DNA from: Fistularia commersonii
Taxonomy: Eukaryota; Chordata; Actinopteri; Syngnathiformes; Fistulariidae
Length of the DNA: 64,000 nt
NCBI GenBank assembly: GCA_037954325.1
Contig: JBBMNZ010000048.1
Coordinates: 541,001-605,000 of the forward strand
Direction: 5' to 3'
The first letter of the stretch is position 1. Every line of letters begins with the position of its first letter. The notes under the pieces were generated by a model, which had not been told where the DNA came from, searched no databases, and was given only the letters and a program-made list of their open reading frames with translations. Below, one piece after another: positions 52,706-62,863 of this stretch. Position numbers and translations under genes: made by a program.

Positions 52706-55123
52706 CTATTGGTCATTTGATGGGTGTCGCTGCGATGCCAGGTCAGTCATCGGGGCTTCGTGCACCGCGGGCCCCGCATACTCTTGAGGATGTGGGTTCT
52801 GCCGATTAGACTGCCACATCCGAGGCGGGGGTTGGCCGCTCCACTGCTGGGGCGGTAGTGATCGTTGTTGCAAGTTCGGGCAGAATCGCCAGAGATGTCC
52901 CATCACTCCACATCCATAGCATGGACCCATGATATTCGGCCCTCTCCTTTGGGGGCCCTGTTGCATTACGAGTCCCTTCCCTCTCCAAGGGAGGGGAGGT
53001 CTGTTATATGCGGAACGACTGGGCGCATCTTGCTGGTATAAATTGATTGGGGGGTCATCTCGGGTGACATGTGGTGGGGAAGCCGGGGGCGGAGTGCTCT
53101 TCTTAGCTTCTGAGGCTTTATTTTGTGCTTCCTTCAATTGGAGTTGCATCAACATATTTTGTGTTGTTTCCTGATTAGTTTTGAGTTTTCTCTGTTTGTC
53201 TGCATGTCTGTCAACAGCATGAGCCACCTTCAGAGAGAACTCCGTCCACTCGCATCCCATCAACAGGGGGTCATCCCTCAGGGTATTCGATATATTATCT
53301 GGCAAACCATTCAGCACCGCTGACCGGAACCATGCTACCGCAACATCACTCGGTGGGCCTTGTGGGCAAACGCCAACTACGGATTCCCACTCTCCTGCGG
53401 CTCGCATTAAGAAGACCACGCCTGACTCGCCTTCTTTCGGGGAATATTTAATAGCAGCAGCATGAGTCCAATTCTGAGGGAATGACTCTCGAATGGCAGT
53501 ATAGAGGGTGCCATGCACCTGTCTGAGAGGTGTTTCATGTCCCAAAGCGCTTGTGCCAGCTTTTGTTTCTATATCAAATATTGTGGATGCTGTAATTCCA
53601 CAAGCAGCCAATATGCTGCGTATATCTCCCAGGGCCAGGCTAGTTCCCGTTGTAACATCCATCAATTTAGTGATCCAGGCTCCCCCTCCTTGGCCAATAG
53701 GGGGCAGTCTGGCTACTATGGCGGCCACATCTGCCATTGCATAGGGCTTATGATGTTCTTGGCCTATCTTATCCATCACTAGGGGCATTACACTTACTTT
53801 TCCGGGTCCTGGGCTATTATTCCCAGATGGGCATGTTCCGCCCGACCCCTCATCCTCCGTGCACTCTGACTCTGTACCGCTCTCTATCTCACTATAGGGC
53901 ACACTCTTTCCGTGACTCGTCGCCGCTCTCGCGGCTGTAGTCTTTGACCTTGTTATCATTTGCCCCGTGATTACAACATTCTGTTTTTTATCCTTCCCTT
54001 CGCCTAACCGTCTTGACTTACTTTTTGCCTTCTGATTCCCCTGTGACTGCGTTACTGTAGTACTATTCAACTGGTGCCCCGTTTCATTTATATGTGTTAT
54101 TAAACTCTCTCGGTACTTCTGGTGATTTCCCCAGGCCTCCCTTTCTTCTGATCTAAGTTTATTTATGCATGTAAGCGCTGCACCCTTGTCTTGTTCTAGT
54201 TTTACTTGCTCAAGTGGGTGCTTGCAGCGACTTAGAGCTGTTTCTACTCGTTCGTATGTTTTCTCAGCATTAGCCAATAGGATTTTCAGTTTACTACGTT
54301 CCTCCAACCAATATTCCATCGCGGCTTCACACTGTCTCATACTTTTGTCGACATCATTATCAAAACTGGTACCTGCATTCACTTCGTCTTGCTCCTTTTG
54401 GGTAGTGCTGCTTGGTTTTAAAGGAGGGGCAGACGGCATGACCATCTCTCTTGCTCTGTTCTTCACGTCCGGCCCCTCATTATCAGTGTCTTCATCGTCT
54501 GTTGGGAGGAGTTGTCCCCTCCCCTTTACTGTCCCGGTAATTTCAAACATGGGGAGGAGACTAGTTGAGGGAGCTGCGGGGGAGTCGCTGGGGGTGGAGT
54601 AAGGAGGAGGCAGGCTGGGGTGGAGTTGCCGTCTCATCTGAGTTTGATGTTTTGCCTTTCCTGAACATGCGGTCGGGGTGGTGGTGACAGCTGCGGCTTT
54701 AGTGCAGCCCTCTGTTTGTCCCTCCATTTTTGCCACAAGGTTTGCAATATGTGATAACATACTTACTCGTTCTGAGACAATATCACCTTTCTTGGCCCAC
54801 TTCCCAGTGTTGCGCCTCCATTTAGGCACGCTACATTCTTCCTCCCACCTGGCTTTACAATAAGATATTTCCATTTTTCCGCTTAATAACTGTGTCTTAA
54901 ACATTCTTGTTAAAGGTCCGGTGTAATCTGGTTTTGGCCAATAAGTTCGCTTTTTCTCTTGTTTTTCAAATTGTTTAAGTTTTACGGTCATCATCTGGGG
55001 GGTGGTGGTGTACACCCCGGACGTGAGCGTTTCTACAATCATATTCCATCTATCGGCGAAGGTGGGGGAACCACCTTTACCCTCCTCCGCCAGCACCATC
55101 TTACGATCAGTTTTCTTTGTCAT
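52706..55123 (-). CDS. Provirus gag polyprotein (intact frame)
   Basis: An 805-residue Gag. No N-terminal Gly follows Met, so myristoylation is not indicated. Residues ~1-110 are basic and Trp-rich and may be the matrix part. A Ser/Pro/Thr-rich stretch follows, then a helical, charged region that could form a coiled coil (EERSKLKILLANAEKTYERV), a basic patch (KAKSKSRRLGEGKDKK), and an acidic linker. A capsid-like region with LRQVHGTLYTAIRESFPQNW comes next. A single CCHC knuckle (CYGCGVMGHLWRFC, residues 735-748, near 52921-52880) lies near the C-terminus. It ends in UAG at 52706-52708 with protease in frame. It should build particles and bind RNA. The intact frame contrasts with the wrecked pol. 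Confidence 0.85.
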   Translation of the reverse strand: MTKKTDRKMVLAEEGKGGSPTFADRWNMIVETLTSGVYTTTPQMMTVKLKQFEKQEKKRTYWPKPDYTGPLTRMFKTQLLSGKMEISYCKARWEEECSVPKWRRNTGKWAKKGDIVSERVSMLSHIANLVAKMEGQTEGCTKAAAVTTTPTACSGKAKHQTQMRRQLHPSLPPPYSTPSDSPAAPSTSLLPMFEITGTVKGRGQLLPTDDEDTDNEGPDVKNRAREMVMPSAPPLKPSSTTQKEQDEVNAGTSFDNDVDKSMRQCEAAMEYWLEERSKLKILLANAEKTYERVETALSRCKHPLEQVKLEQDKGAALTCINKLRSEEREAWGNHQKYRESLITHINETGHQLNSTTVTQSQGNQKAKSKSRRLGEGKDKKQNVVITGQMITRSKTTAARAATSHGKSVPYSEIESGTESECTEDEGSGGTCPSGNNSPGPGKVSVMPLVMDKIGQEHHKPYAMADVAAIVARLPPIGQGGGAWITKLMDVTTGTSLALGDIRSILAACGITASTIFDIETKAGTSALGHETPLRQVHGTLYTAIRESFPQNWTHAAAIKYSPKEGESGVVFLMRAAGEWESVVGVCPQGPPSDVAVAWFRSAVLNGLPDNISNTLRDDPLLMGCEWTEFSLKVAHAVDRHADKQRKLKTNQETTQNMLMQLQLKEAQNKASEAKKSTPPPASPPHVTRDDPPINLYQQDAPSRSAYNRPPLPWRGKGLVMQQGPQRRGPNIMGPCYGCGVMGHLWRFCPNLQQRSLPPQQWSGQPPPRMWQSNRQNPHPQEYAGPAVHEAPMTDLASQRHPSNDQ

Positions 55124-56240
55124 TCACACAGCAATCTGCACTTTCACGCCTACTTCAACAGGCTGCCAGTTTACGTTTGCACCGTTAGGTTTCCACTGAC
55201 ACTGCTGCTTCAGCGATCCAGCACAGCATTCACACACAGAATTCAATATACGTATATTATAACCCTTATTTCCCCCCCCCTTTTTTTTTTTTCTGATGTT
55301 CTATTGTTTTTTGTCTTCCTAATATTCCATTGTTTTTTGTCTTTCTTTGGCTTTTTGAACACTAACAGTCAGCACGGAGTGATAACTCCCGATTGCCCTG
55401 TTAGGTGGGGTCGTAAAACCCCCACTGCGCTTTATTGCCAGTGTCTCAGAGATTTCCTTAATCTCGACTGGTCTCAGACTCAGCCACCATAAATTTTCTA
55501 TATTATTTAATTCTTTTTGGTTACCAAAACAAAAAAAAATAAATAAATAATGGGAACGGTATTTTGAACACTAGCGATCCACACGGCGCGATCAGTTCCG
55601 CTGATCCACTAGGTGGAGTTTCCGGCTCCCACTGTCTTCTTTCACAGTGTCTCAGAGGTTCTCCTAACCTCGACCAATCCTACATCACATCATCTCCTCC
55701 CTTTCCTCGGGGGCGATCTTTTGAACACTAACGTCGGCACAGACCATTGTCTCACTATGTCTGATATTCCGTTAGGTGGAGTTTTCGGCTCCCACTGTCT
55801 TCTTTCACAGTGTCTCAGAGGTTTTCCTAACCTCGACTGGTTATGGATTGATCACCGTTCTCCAGGAGTCCTCGACTCCTCCGGAGGTTCTCTCTCAACC
55901 TCAACTTCACTTTACTTCGGATCCCACACAATAACCCTCTGACTCCCCACTTTGATCGATTAGTTCCTCTCCGTCTCTTGTTTTCCCGATTTATTTTCAA
56001 ATTTCGGTTTTTAGTTTTTTCCCAATTCCAGGCTCTACTCTGTATCAGATTACGGTCATCCGTTGATTCCAGTAATTTATAATATCCAATCACAGTTTTT
56101 GGAAAAGGAAACTGCTTACCTTTAGTTGCGCGCGCTGTTTGGAATCGACAGTTTCCGTCCTCGAATACCTTCGAGCCTGCTTTTTTCCCGCTGAGAAATC
56201 ACGTCGGGAAGACCACACCAGTTGACAATCACATTTGATA
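55124..56240 (-). promoter_or_regulatory. Provirus 5' leader with three repeated hairpin units
   Basis: About 1.1 kb between PBS and gag. It holds three diverged copies of a ~115-125 nt unit at about 55351-55470, 55565-55680 and 55721-55840. Each has the landmarks GAACACTA, AGGTGG, a CACTG/CAGTG stem and a GAGRTT/AAYCTC stem. The probable role is genomic RNA packaging or translation control (inference). Confidence 0.7.
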
Positions 56241-56258
56241 ATCACGTCGGGGTCACCA
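56241..56258 (-). promoter_or_regulatory. Provirus primer-binding site, tRNA-Trp
   Basis: In provirus orientation TGGTGACCCCGACGTGAT, three bases after the 5' LTR. It matches, over 18 nt, the complement of the vertebrate tRNA-Trp 3' end as I recall it, the primer type known from avian alpharetroviruses. Confidence 0.8.
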
Positions 56259-56261
56259 ATT

Positions 56262-57082
56262 TGTCCGTTTTTGTGGCTCCTGCCACGGGACCGGACTTTG
56301 TTGTCCCGGTGTGTTCAGATTATCATTCAGGGAAAAACGTCACAACGGCCAGGAACTAATCAAGCAAGAATGGTTTATTCAAAGTCAGGAAAATACACTT
56401 ACGAGATATCCCGGGCCAGAATGAATGTCACCCCGCGAGGATCGTTCGGCTCCTCTAGACACCCGCTGAGACGCGTCCAGTCGAATGTGTAGATGAAGAA
56501 GTTCTGGCCCCGATCCAAAGGATCAGGCTCATTTTATACCTTTTGGCCAAAAGGGTCGGAGGGAGTCCTGACAATGGCTTCCCCGACCCCCCCCCGGTTT
56601 TACGCTCTCTAGGAGTGCGGCCATCTGGGGTGCGGGCATCGTAAACTGCGCTTCGATCAGAGCTGTTGGTCGGAGGAAGTTTTGATAAACTTCCTCCGAC
56701 CCCTGGTTTACGCTCTCTTGGACTGTGAGCACCTGGGTTGTGTAAAACCGTGCTTTGATCGAAGTCGCGGTTCGGAAGAAGTCCTGATAATGACTTCCTC
56801 CGACCCCTGGCTCTAGTCGATTATCCCCGGGGGGTGTCATTGGAACAGCAGGGTAGCGCATTCCTTCACCTTACACGATGGGGTCTCACAGTTACATTTT
56901 ACAGTCTTTGCAATTGATAGCGAAATAATGATGTGAGGTTGGAGATTCTATAATTTGACGTAGGAGATTTTGCAAGTCCCTCTCTTGACGTGAGCGTCTC
57001 CACGTCACACAAGGACTACAAAAAATAAGTAAATACAACAAATGCGTGCAAACACAAGGTATTATAACGGAATATTCTGACA
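56262..57082 (-). repeat. Provirus 5' LTR (minus strand)
   Basis: 821 bp, no difference found by eye from 49371-50191. TATA-like at 56532-56538, AATAAA at 56374-56379, 15-bp inverted repeat at 56668-56701. The target duplication GGAT follows at 57083-57086; 4 bp is the length made by gamma-type retroviral integrases. Confidence 0.95.
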
Positions 57083-57651
57083 GGATGAGCTAATGTTTCT
57101 TTTGTTGTGGATACGTTTTGGCCAATGCTATTAGCACAGCTAGGAGGGGGTCTGTGGAGGGGGTCGCGGACATGGAGTACCAGGCACTGTACCGGATGAG
57201 CTGAGGAGCGGAGGAGGGCAGAAGCCTGGACCGTGATTCGCTTATGTCCAGCGGTTCGGGGGTTCCAGGGCCAAAAGCGGTAAAGCGGAGGGACGGAGAA
57301 GCGGAGGAGGGGGGGAGAGCAGAAGCACGTCACGCAATTCGCCTGAGCTCGGAGGATCGGGAGTACCAGGGCCCATAGCGGAGGAGCAGAGGAGCTGAGA
57401 AGCGGAGGATTGGAGGAGCGGACGTTATGTTTCTCTTTTCAAAGGCGGGGAAGATTTGAGGCAGCAGGACCCCTTAGACCGGCCAATGGGAGCCTTCCCC
57501 GGACATGGATCCCCCGGACGTATGACTGGAGTTCCCGGACCTCAGGGCAAACACATGTGAATGAGTGGATGAGATAATGTTTGTGTGCTTGTGGATGTGC
57601 TAATGCTATTAGCACAGCTATGATGAGTTAAAGTCTGTGAGTGTGCGTGTT

Positions 57652-57696
<45 letters not shown>

Positions 57697-58545
57697 GCGT
57701 GACAGCTTGTTTAGGTGGAGGGGGTCGCGGACATGGAGTACCAGGGCCTGTACCGGATGAGTTGTGGAGCGGAGGAGGGCAGAAGCCCTGCCCGTGATCC
57801 GCTTATGTCCAGCGGTTTGAGGGTTCCAGGGCCCAAAGCGGAGGAGCGGAGGAGGGAAGAAGCCCGGATCGTGATTCGCTTATGTCCAGCGGTTTGGGGG
57901 TTCTGGGGTCCAAAGCGGTAAAGCGTAGGAGCGGAGGAGAGCAGAAGCACGTCACGAAATTCGCCTGAGTTCGGAGGATCGGGATTACCAGGGCCAAATA
58001 CGGAGGAGCGGAGGACTTGAGAAGCGGAGGAGGGCAGAAGCCTGGACCGTGATTCGCTTATGTCCAGCGTTTCGGGGTTCCAGGGCCCAAAGCGGAAAAG
58101 CGGAGGAGCGGAGAAGCGAAGGAGGGGAGGAGAGCAGAAGGACGTCACACAATTCGCCCGAGTTCGCAGGATCGGGAGTACCAGGGCCAATAGCGGAGGA
58201 GGGGAGGAGCGGAGGAGCGGAAGAGCAGAGGAGGGCGGAAGCCCGGACCGTGATTCGCATATGTCCAGCGGTTCGGGCTTCCAGGGCGGGAGTACCAGGG
58301 CCAATAGCGGAGGAGGGGAGGAGCGGGGAAGCGGAGGAGGGGAGGAGAGCAGAAGAACGTCACGCAAGTCGCCTGAGCTCCGAGGATCGGGAGTACCAGG
58401 GCGCATAGCGGAGGAGCGGTTGAGCTGAGAAGCGGAGGTAATGTTTCTCTTTTCAAAGGCGGGGAATCTTTGAGGCTGCAGGACCCCTTAGACCGGCCAA
58501 TGGGAGCCTTCTGCGGACATGGATTCCCCGGACGTATGACTGGAG
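57083..58545 (+). repeat. R modules and GGA cores
   Basis: Resumption of the R module split by the provirus, then further R modules (palindromes near 57120 and 57605, TG tract 57655-57695) and several GGAGTACCAGGGCC cores with short GGA runs. The last ends GTATGACTGGAG where copia D begins. Confidence 0.8.
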
Positions 58546-58701
58546 TATTGTATTTTAAGAACGAACTTTATTGCAGGCAGCATGAAAGAAAAAAACACGG
58601 AACGTTCTTCTTCCTTTGTTAAGACGCAAAAACACGCAGACGTCACACACTGATTTTGCAGTAGCGCCACCTATAGGTAAAAGTACCGCCCATTTACAAC
58701 A
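58546..58701 (-). repeat. Copia D 3' LTR (minus strand)
   Basis: 156 bp, in element orientation TGTTG...CAATA. It differs from the other LTR at about 4 of 156 positions. It carries GCGCCACCTATAGG (58664-58677), a CTCF-like motif on the minus strand. The element is flanked by TGGAG at 58541-58545 and 63020-63024. Confidence 0.95.
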
Positions 58702-58714
58702 CTCCCACTTACTT
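58702..58714 (-). promoter_or_regulatory. Copia D polypurine tract
   Basis: In element orientation AAGTAAGTGGGAG next to the 3' LTR. Confidence 0.75.
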
Positions 58715-58910
58715 TTACCAATAGCACCAAGTCCTGAGAAAATAATATTTCAAAGCTGTGTTCTTCCACGACAACAAAAACTGTAAACTTGTTTAACACC
58801 CCATTTTTAAGACAGTATTCCTATCACATTGGTTATACTGGAACTCTTTTTCACATTTTTTAGAAATCGCTTTGACTCGGCAGCGTTCTTCGTACACCTG
58901 TCAAGCATTT

Positions 58911-61900
58911 TTAAACAAAAAAGAGTCCGATCTCGCCCCTGAGATATTCAAATCTCTGTCTACCGAGTGGCTTGGTAAAGATATCCGCTTTCATATCATT
59001 TGTTGGACAATATCGCAGTTCAATTTGTCCATTCTGCACACATTCACGGATATAGTGGTAGCGAATGTCTATGTGTTTGGTCCTGGAGTGATTTACAGGA
59101 TTCTTTGCAATTGCGATGGCTCCTTGGTTATCTTCAAGGATCACTGTGGACACAGACTCTACACCGAGATCACACAGTAGTCGTTTCAGCCAGATTCCTT
59201 CTTGAGCTGCTTGACTGAGTGAGATGTATTCAGCTTCTGCTGTTGAAAGTGCTACTGTTGATTGTTTCTTGCTGAGCCAGCTTACTGCTCCTCCACTCAG
59301 AAGGAAGATGTCGCCTGTTGTTGACCGGCGATCATCTTGATCTCCAGCCCGGTCAGCATCCGAGTATCCGATTAAAGCTCCGGAGTCTGAGCTCTCATAT
59401 TTCAGAGCAAGATTTAATGTCCCTTTCAAGTATCGAAGTATCCTCTTTACAGCAGTCAGATGTGAAGCATCTGGATTTGCATTGAACTTCGACACAGCAC
59501 TCACAGCTTGAGCTATGTCCGGTCTTGTCGCCATGGCAGCATACAGCAGACTTCCAACCATTGACTGATAGGTATGCTGGTGCACTGACATACTGACACC
59601 ATCACTCCTTTTTAGCCTGACGTTGGCATCTGCAGGAGTTGCCACAGGATTTGCATTATCCATTCCATACTTCCGAAGTATGGCTTCAATGTAATGCTTC
59701 TGCTGAAGAATGATACGATTCTTTTCTTTATCTTGGATGACAGAGATGCCTGGGATGTAGGACAGCTCACCCATGTCTTTCATCTTGTAGCACTCCTTGA
59801 GAGCTGCTTTGAGCTCGTCCATGCTCTCAGTGGACTCTGTAATCAGGATCAAATCATCCACGTAAACTGCTAGTATTTCAAGCTCTTGTCTTGATCTCAC
59901 AAACACGCAGGGGTCTGATGTGCTCTGTTTGAATCCAATTTCCATCATGAACTCCGTAAAAGCCTTGTTCCAACAGCGAGGAGACTGTCTCAGTCCATAG
60001 ATTGATTTTTTTAGTTTGCATACCAGATGTTCCTGCCCTGGTTTGATGAAGCCCTCAGGTTGCTCCATGTATATTTCTTCTTCCAGGTGTCCATTGAGGA
60101 ATGCAGTTACAACATCCATCTGGTGGACATGTAGACCCTTTTGAACAGCAAAGGACAGTAATGTACGAATAGAGCTAAATCGTACCACTGGTGAAAACGT
60201 TTCATCATAGTCAGCGCCATACAACTGTGTGTAGCCCTGTGCAACGAGTCTACACTTGTATCGTTCCACTCTTCCATCACTGCGATGCTTGACTTTGAAC
60301 ACCCATCTGGATCCTACTGCCTTTCTGTCTCTTGGCAAGTCGACTAAGTCCCATGTCTCGTTTTCCAGCAGTGACTCATATTCCAAGTCAGCTGCCTCCT
60401 GCCAGTCTTTTGCATGAGGACTCTCCATTGCCTCTTTTAGTGAGAGTGGCTCTGTCACGCAACACATGTTTGCATAATGATCAACAGTCACTACATCAGC
60501 AAACTCATCATATCCAAATCTTATTGGAGGCTTTCTGATTCTGTCATTTTTTCTGACAGTGCTCTCAACAGTGACTTCGTCATGTTTTGTTTCACTCTCA
60601 TCTATTTTCATAGTTATCTCGGTGTCTGTGCAGTGTACTTTCGGTTCCTGCTTCAAGTTAAAGTTGGATTCATCAAAGACGACATCTCGACGGATCAGAA
60701 TCCTCCTCTTCTCTTCATCGTACAGGCGATAGCCTCTGGCATTGTTTGCATATCCCACGAAGCGCGGCTTCACAGTCTTTTTGTCCAGCTTCTTTCTCTC
60801 TTCATCTGGAACAAGTGCATAGGCAATACAGCCAAACACCTTCACGTGACCCACATTAGGTTTTTTCCCACACCATCTCTGGTACGGTGTCTCTCCCTTC
60901 GGGACAGAAGTAGGCAGCCTGTTCTGTATGTAAGCTGCTGTGGCAACAGCCTCTGCCCAGAACATCTTTGGTAACTTAGCATGAGACAACATGCTCCTTG
61001 CTGCTTCAACGAGTGTTCTATTTTTTCTTTCAGCAACTCCGTTTTGCTGTGGTGAGTGAGGTCCAGTCATTTCATGGTGGATGCCTTGAACCTTCAAATA
61101 TTCTTGAAACTCCCTTGAGGTGTACTCACCACCATTGTCTGTTCTCAGCCTCTGGATGCTTAGTCCACACTCATTTGTGAATGTCTTCTCAAATTCCTTG
61201 AATTTACACAGCACTTCATTCTTCTGTTTCATGAAGTATACCTTGGAGCATCTTGAGTAATCGTCTGTGAAAGTCACAAAATATTTGGATCCACTTATAG
61301 ATTCAGTTTGCATGGGACCACAGACATCACGATGAATTAACTGCATCTTGCGCTCGGAACGTATTTCTCCAATCGACTTGAATGGCTTTTTAGCCAGCTT
61401 GCCCTCCACACATCCTTCACAGAAGGGAACTTCTTTGTCTGCAGAGAAGTCCACTCCGTTCACCAGACCTTTTAGTTCCTTCAGCTTGGTAGTGTGACCG
61501 AGGCGCCGGTGCCACAAGATAGCAGCTACTGATGCACTGTGAGTGACTGATTCATTTCCTTTCACATCTAGCTGATATAGTCCATCAGCTCTTCGTGTTC
61601 CCATTCCTTTAAGAGTTCCATCTTTTCCACGAATGTAGCAGCAGGACCTCTTAAACTGAACCGTATTTCCCTTTTTGGTGGCAGCTCCCACTGAGAATAA
61701 ATTCCCAGAAAGTTTTGGAACATACAGCACATCATACATCGTAGCATTTTTTACCTTGCTTGACTTGAAGGTCATTGTCATGTTGACATTTCCAATTCCC
61801 AGGGCATCAACCACCCTGCCGTCACCGAGCTTCACTGACTGTTCTTTTGAGAACTGCTGGTATTCCTTAAGAATTCCTTGCTCGCATGTCATGTGCTTTG

Positions 61901-62795
61901 ATGCTCCAGAATCAATTAACCACTCAAACTGATGTGGTTTTTCTGAGCTTTCCCTTCTAGCTACAAAGGCACTTTCAGATGAACCATCCTCATCCTCACA
62001 CACCACATTTTTAGCTTTGTGGATTTTCTTTTTTGATTTGTTTTTCCAGCTTGGACAGTCACGTTTAATGTGGCCTTCCTTCCCACATTTATAGCATCTC
62101 CATGTGCTTTGTCCTGCTCCCACTGCTTTGGAGCGATCCTGCAGATTGCCACACACCTGTGATGACATTGCTGCTGCACCACCTGAAGGACCACCACTGT
62201 AATCATTAGCATTCACTCGCTTTTGTTCCTCATCGATTAACGCTTGTTGAACAAATTTGAGTGTCAGGTTGTCAATCTTTGTTTCCAGTGCAGTGACAAC
62301 TGTAGCGTAACTTGGTGGTAAACTTCCCAACAATGTTACAATTTGGTCTTCCTCTTCAATTACAGCTCCTATTGCTGATAACTGGTCAGTCAGTTCTTTC
62401 ATTTGTTTGAGGTGCTCAGTCAAACCATCTCCTTCCTTCATTTCGCACCTGAAATATTTCTTCTTCAGAAATAGTTTATTTGCCAGCGTGTCTCTTTCAA
62501 AAATATCTTTCAGTGTAGTCCACACTTCTTTGGGAGTCTTACAGTTTGTAATCAGGTACAACAGGGATGAACTTACATTGAGCACTAACACAGAGAACGC
62601 TTTCTCTCTCTGTTTCGTGAACTCACCCTGTGCTGCTGCGTTAGCATCTGGGGCTAATGTGTCTTCCTCTGTTAGCATTCGCCACAGTCCTTTAGCCTTT
62701 AGCAGATGTTCCATTTGAAACTTCCACGTTGCCCAATTCTCCGGTCCGCTCAGCTTGTCGATAAACAGCTTGTCCTCCATTGTGAGTTCCCACAA
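58911..62795 (-). CDS. Copia D gag-pol polyprotein, intact 1294 codons
   Basis: A single uninterrupted Ty1/copia polyprotein. Gag occupies about 1-230 with a CCHC knuckle (CYKCGKEGHIKRDC, 234-247); protease DSGA is at 295-298; the integrase zinc site is H429, H434, C459, C462; the integrase acidic residues are D490, D553 and E589; RT has HQMDVVTAFLNG (891-902) and YVDD (978-981); RNase H has YSDAD (1144-1148), STAEAEY and EDNQGA, and the end motif YCPTNDMKADIFTKPL is present. Oddities: Arg1149 where the family usually has Trp (SDADWAG), and SYIPG instead of the usual SYFLG. Start: MWELTMEDK at 62795; the MEDK Met five codons on is an alternative. About 54 nt separate it from the PBS. Likely competent or nearly so. 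Confidence 0.95.
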   Translation of the reverse strand: MWELTMEDKLFIDKLSGPENWATWKFQMEHLLKAKGLWRMLTEEDTLAPDANAAAQGEFTKQREKAFSVLVLNVSSSLLYLITNCKTPKEVWTTLKDIFERDTLANKLFLKKKYFRCEMKEGDGLTEHLKQMKELTDQLSAIGAVIEEEDQIVTLLGSLPPSYATVVTALETKIDNLTLKFVQQALIDEEQKRVNANDYSGGPSGGAAAMSSQVCGNLQDRSKAVGAGQSTWRCYKCGKEGHIKRDCPSWKNKSKKKIHKAKNVVCEDEDGSSESAFVARRESSEKPHQFEWLIDSGASKHMTCEQGILKEYQQFSKEQSVKLGDGRVVDALGIGNVNMTMTFKSSKVKNATMYDVLYVPKLSGNLFSVGAATKKGNTVQFKRSCCYIRGKDGTLKGMGTRRADGLYQLDVKGNESVTHSASVAAILWHRRLGHTTKLKELKGLVNGVDFSADKEVPFCEGCVEGKLAKKPFKSIGEIRSERKMQLIHRDVCGPMQTESISGSKYFVTFTDDYSRCSKVYFMKQKNEVLCKFKEFEKTFTNECGLSIQRLRTDNGGEYTSREFQEYLKVQGIHHEMTGPHSPQQNGVAERKNRTLVEAARSMLSHAKLPKMFWAEAVATAAYIQNRLPTSVPKGETPYQRWCGKKPNVGHVKVFGCIAYALVPDEERKKLDKKTVKPRFVGYANNARGYRLYDEEKRRILIRRDVVFDESNFNLKQEPKVHCTDTEITMKIDESETKHDEVTVESTVRKNDRIRKPPIRFGYDEFADVVTVDHYANMCCVTEPLSLKEAMESPHAKDWQEAADLEYESLLENETWDLVDLPRDRKAVGSRWVFKVKHRSDGRVERYKCRLVAQGYTQLYGADYDETFSPVVRFSSIRTLLSFAVQKGLHVHQMDVVTAFLNGHLEEEIYMEQPEGFIKPGQEHLVCKLKKSIYGLRQSPRCWNKAFTEFMMEIGFKQSTSDPCVFVRSRQELEILAVYVDDLILITESTESMDELKAALKECYKMKDMGELSYIPGISVIQDKEKNRIILQQKHYIEAILRKYGMDNANPVATPADANVRLKRSDGVSMSVHQHTYQSMVGSLLYAAMATRPDIAQAVSAVSKFNANPDASHLTAVKRILRYLKGTLNLALKYESSDSGALIGYSDADRAGDQDDRRSTTGDIFLLSGGAVSWLSKKQSTVALSTAEAEYISLSQAAQEGIWLKRLLCDLGVESVSTVILEDNQGAIAIAKNPVNHSRTKHIDIRYHYIRECVQNGQIELRYCPTNDMKADIFTKPLGRQRFEYLRGEIGLFFV

Positions 62796-62849
62796 TACTG
62801 TTCACTATCACACAAAATATTCAGTGTAATCCAGCCTTTTAGAGACACT

Positions 62850-62863
62850 CTGGGCCCATAACC
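62850..62863 (-). promoter_or_regulatory. Copia D primer-binding site (initiator tRNA-Met half)
   Basis: In element orientation GGTTATGGGCCCAG, directly after the 5' LTR. It is the same 14-nt site as in copia A and B although the proteins belong to different families. Confidence 0.85.

Noticed and set aside
56241..56258. A tRNA-Trp gene fragment
   Set aside because: Only 18 nt match, in the antisense sense expected for a PBS and exactly next to an LTR.
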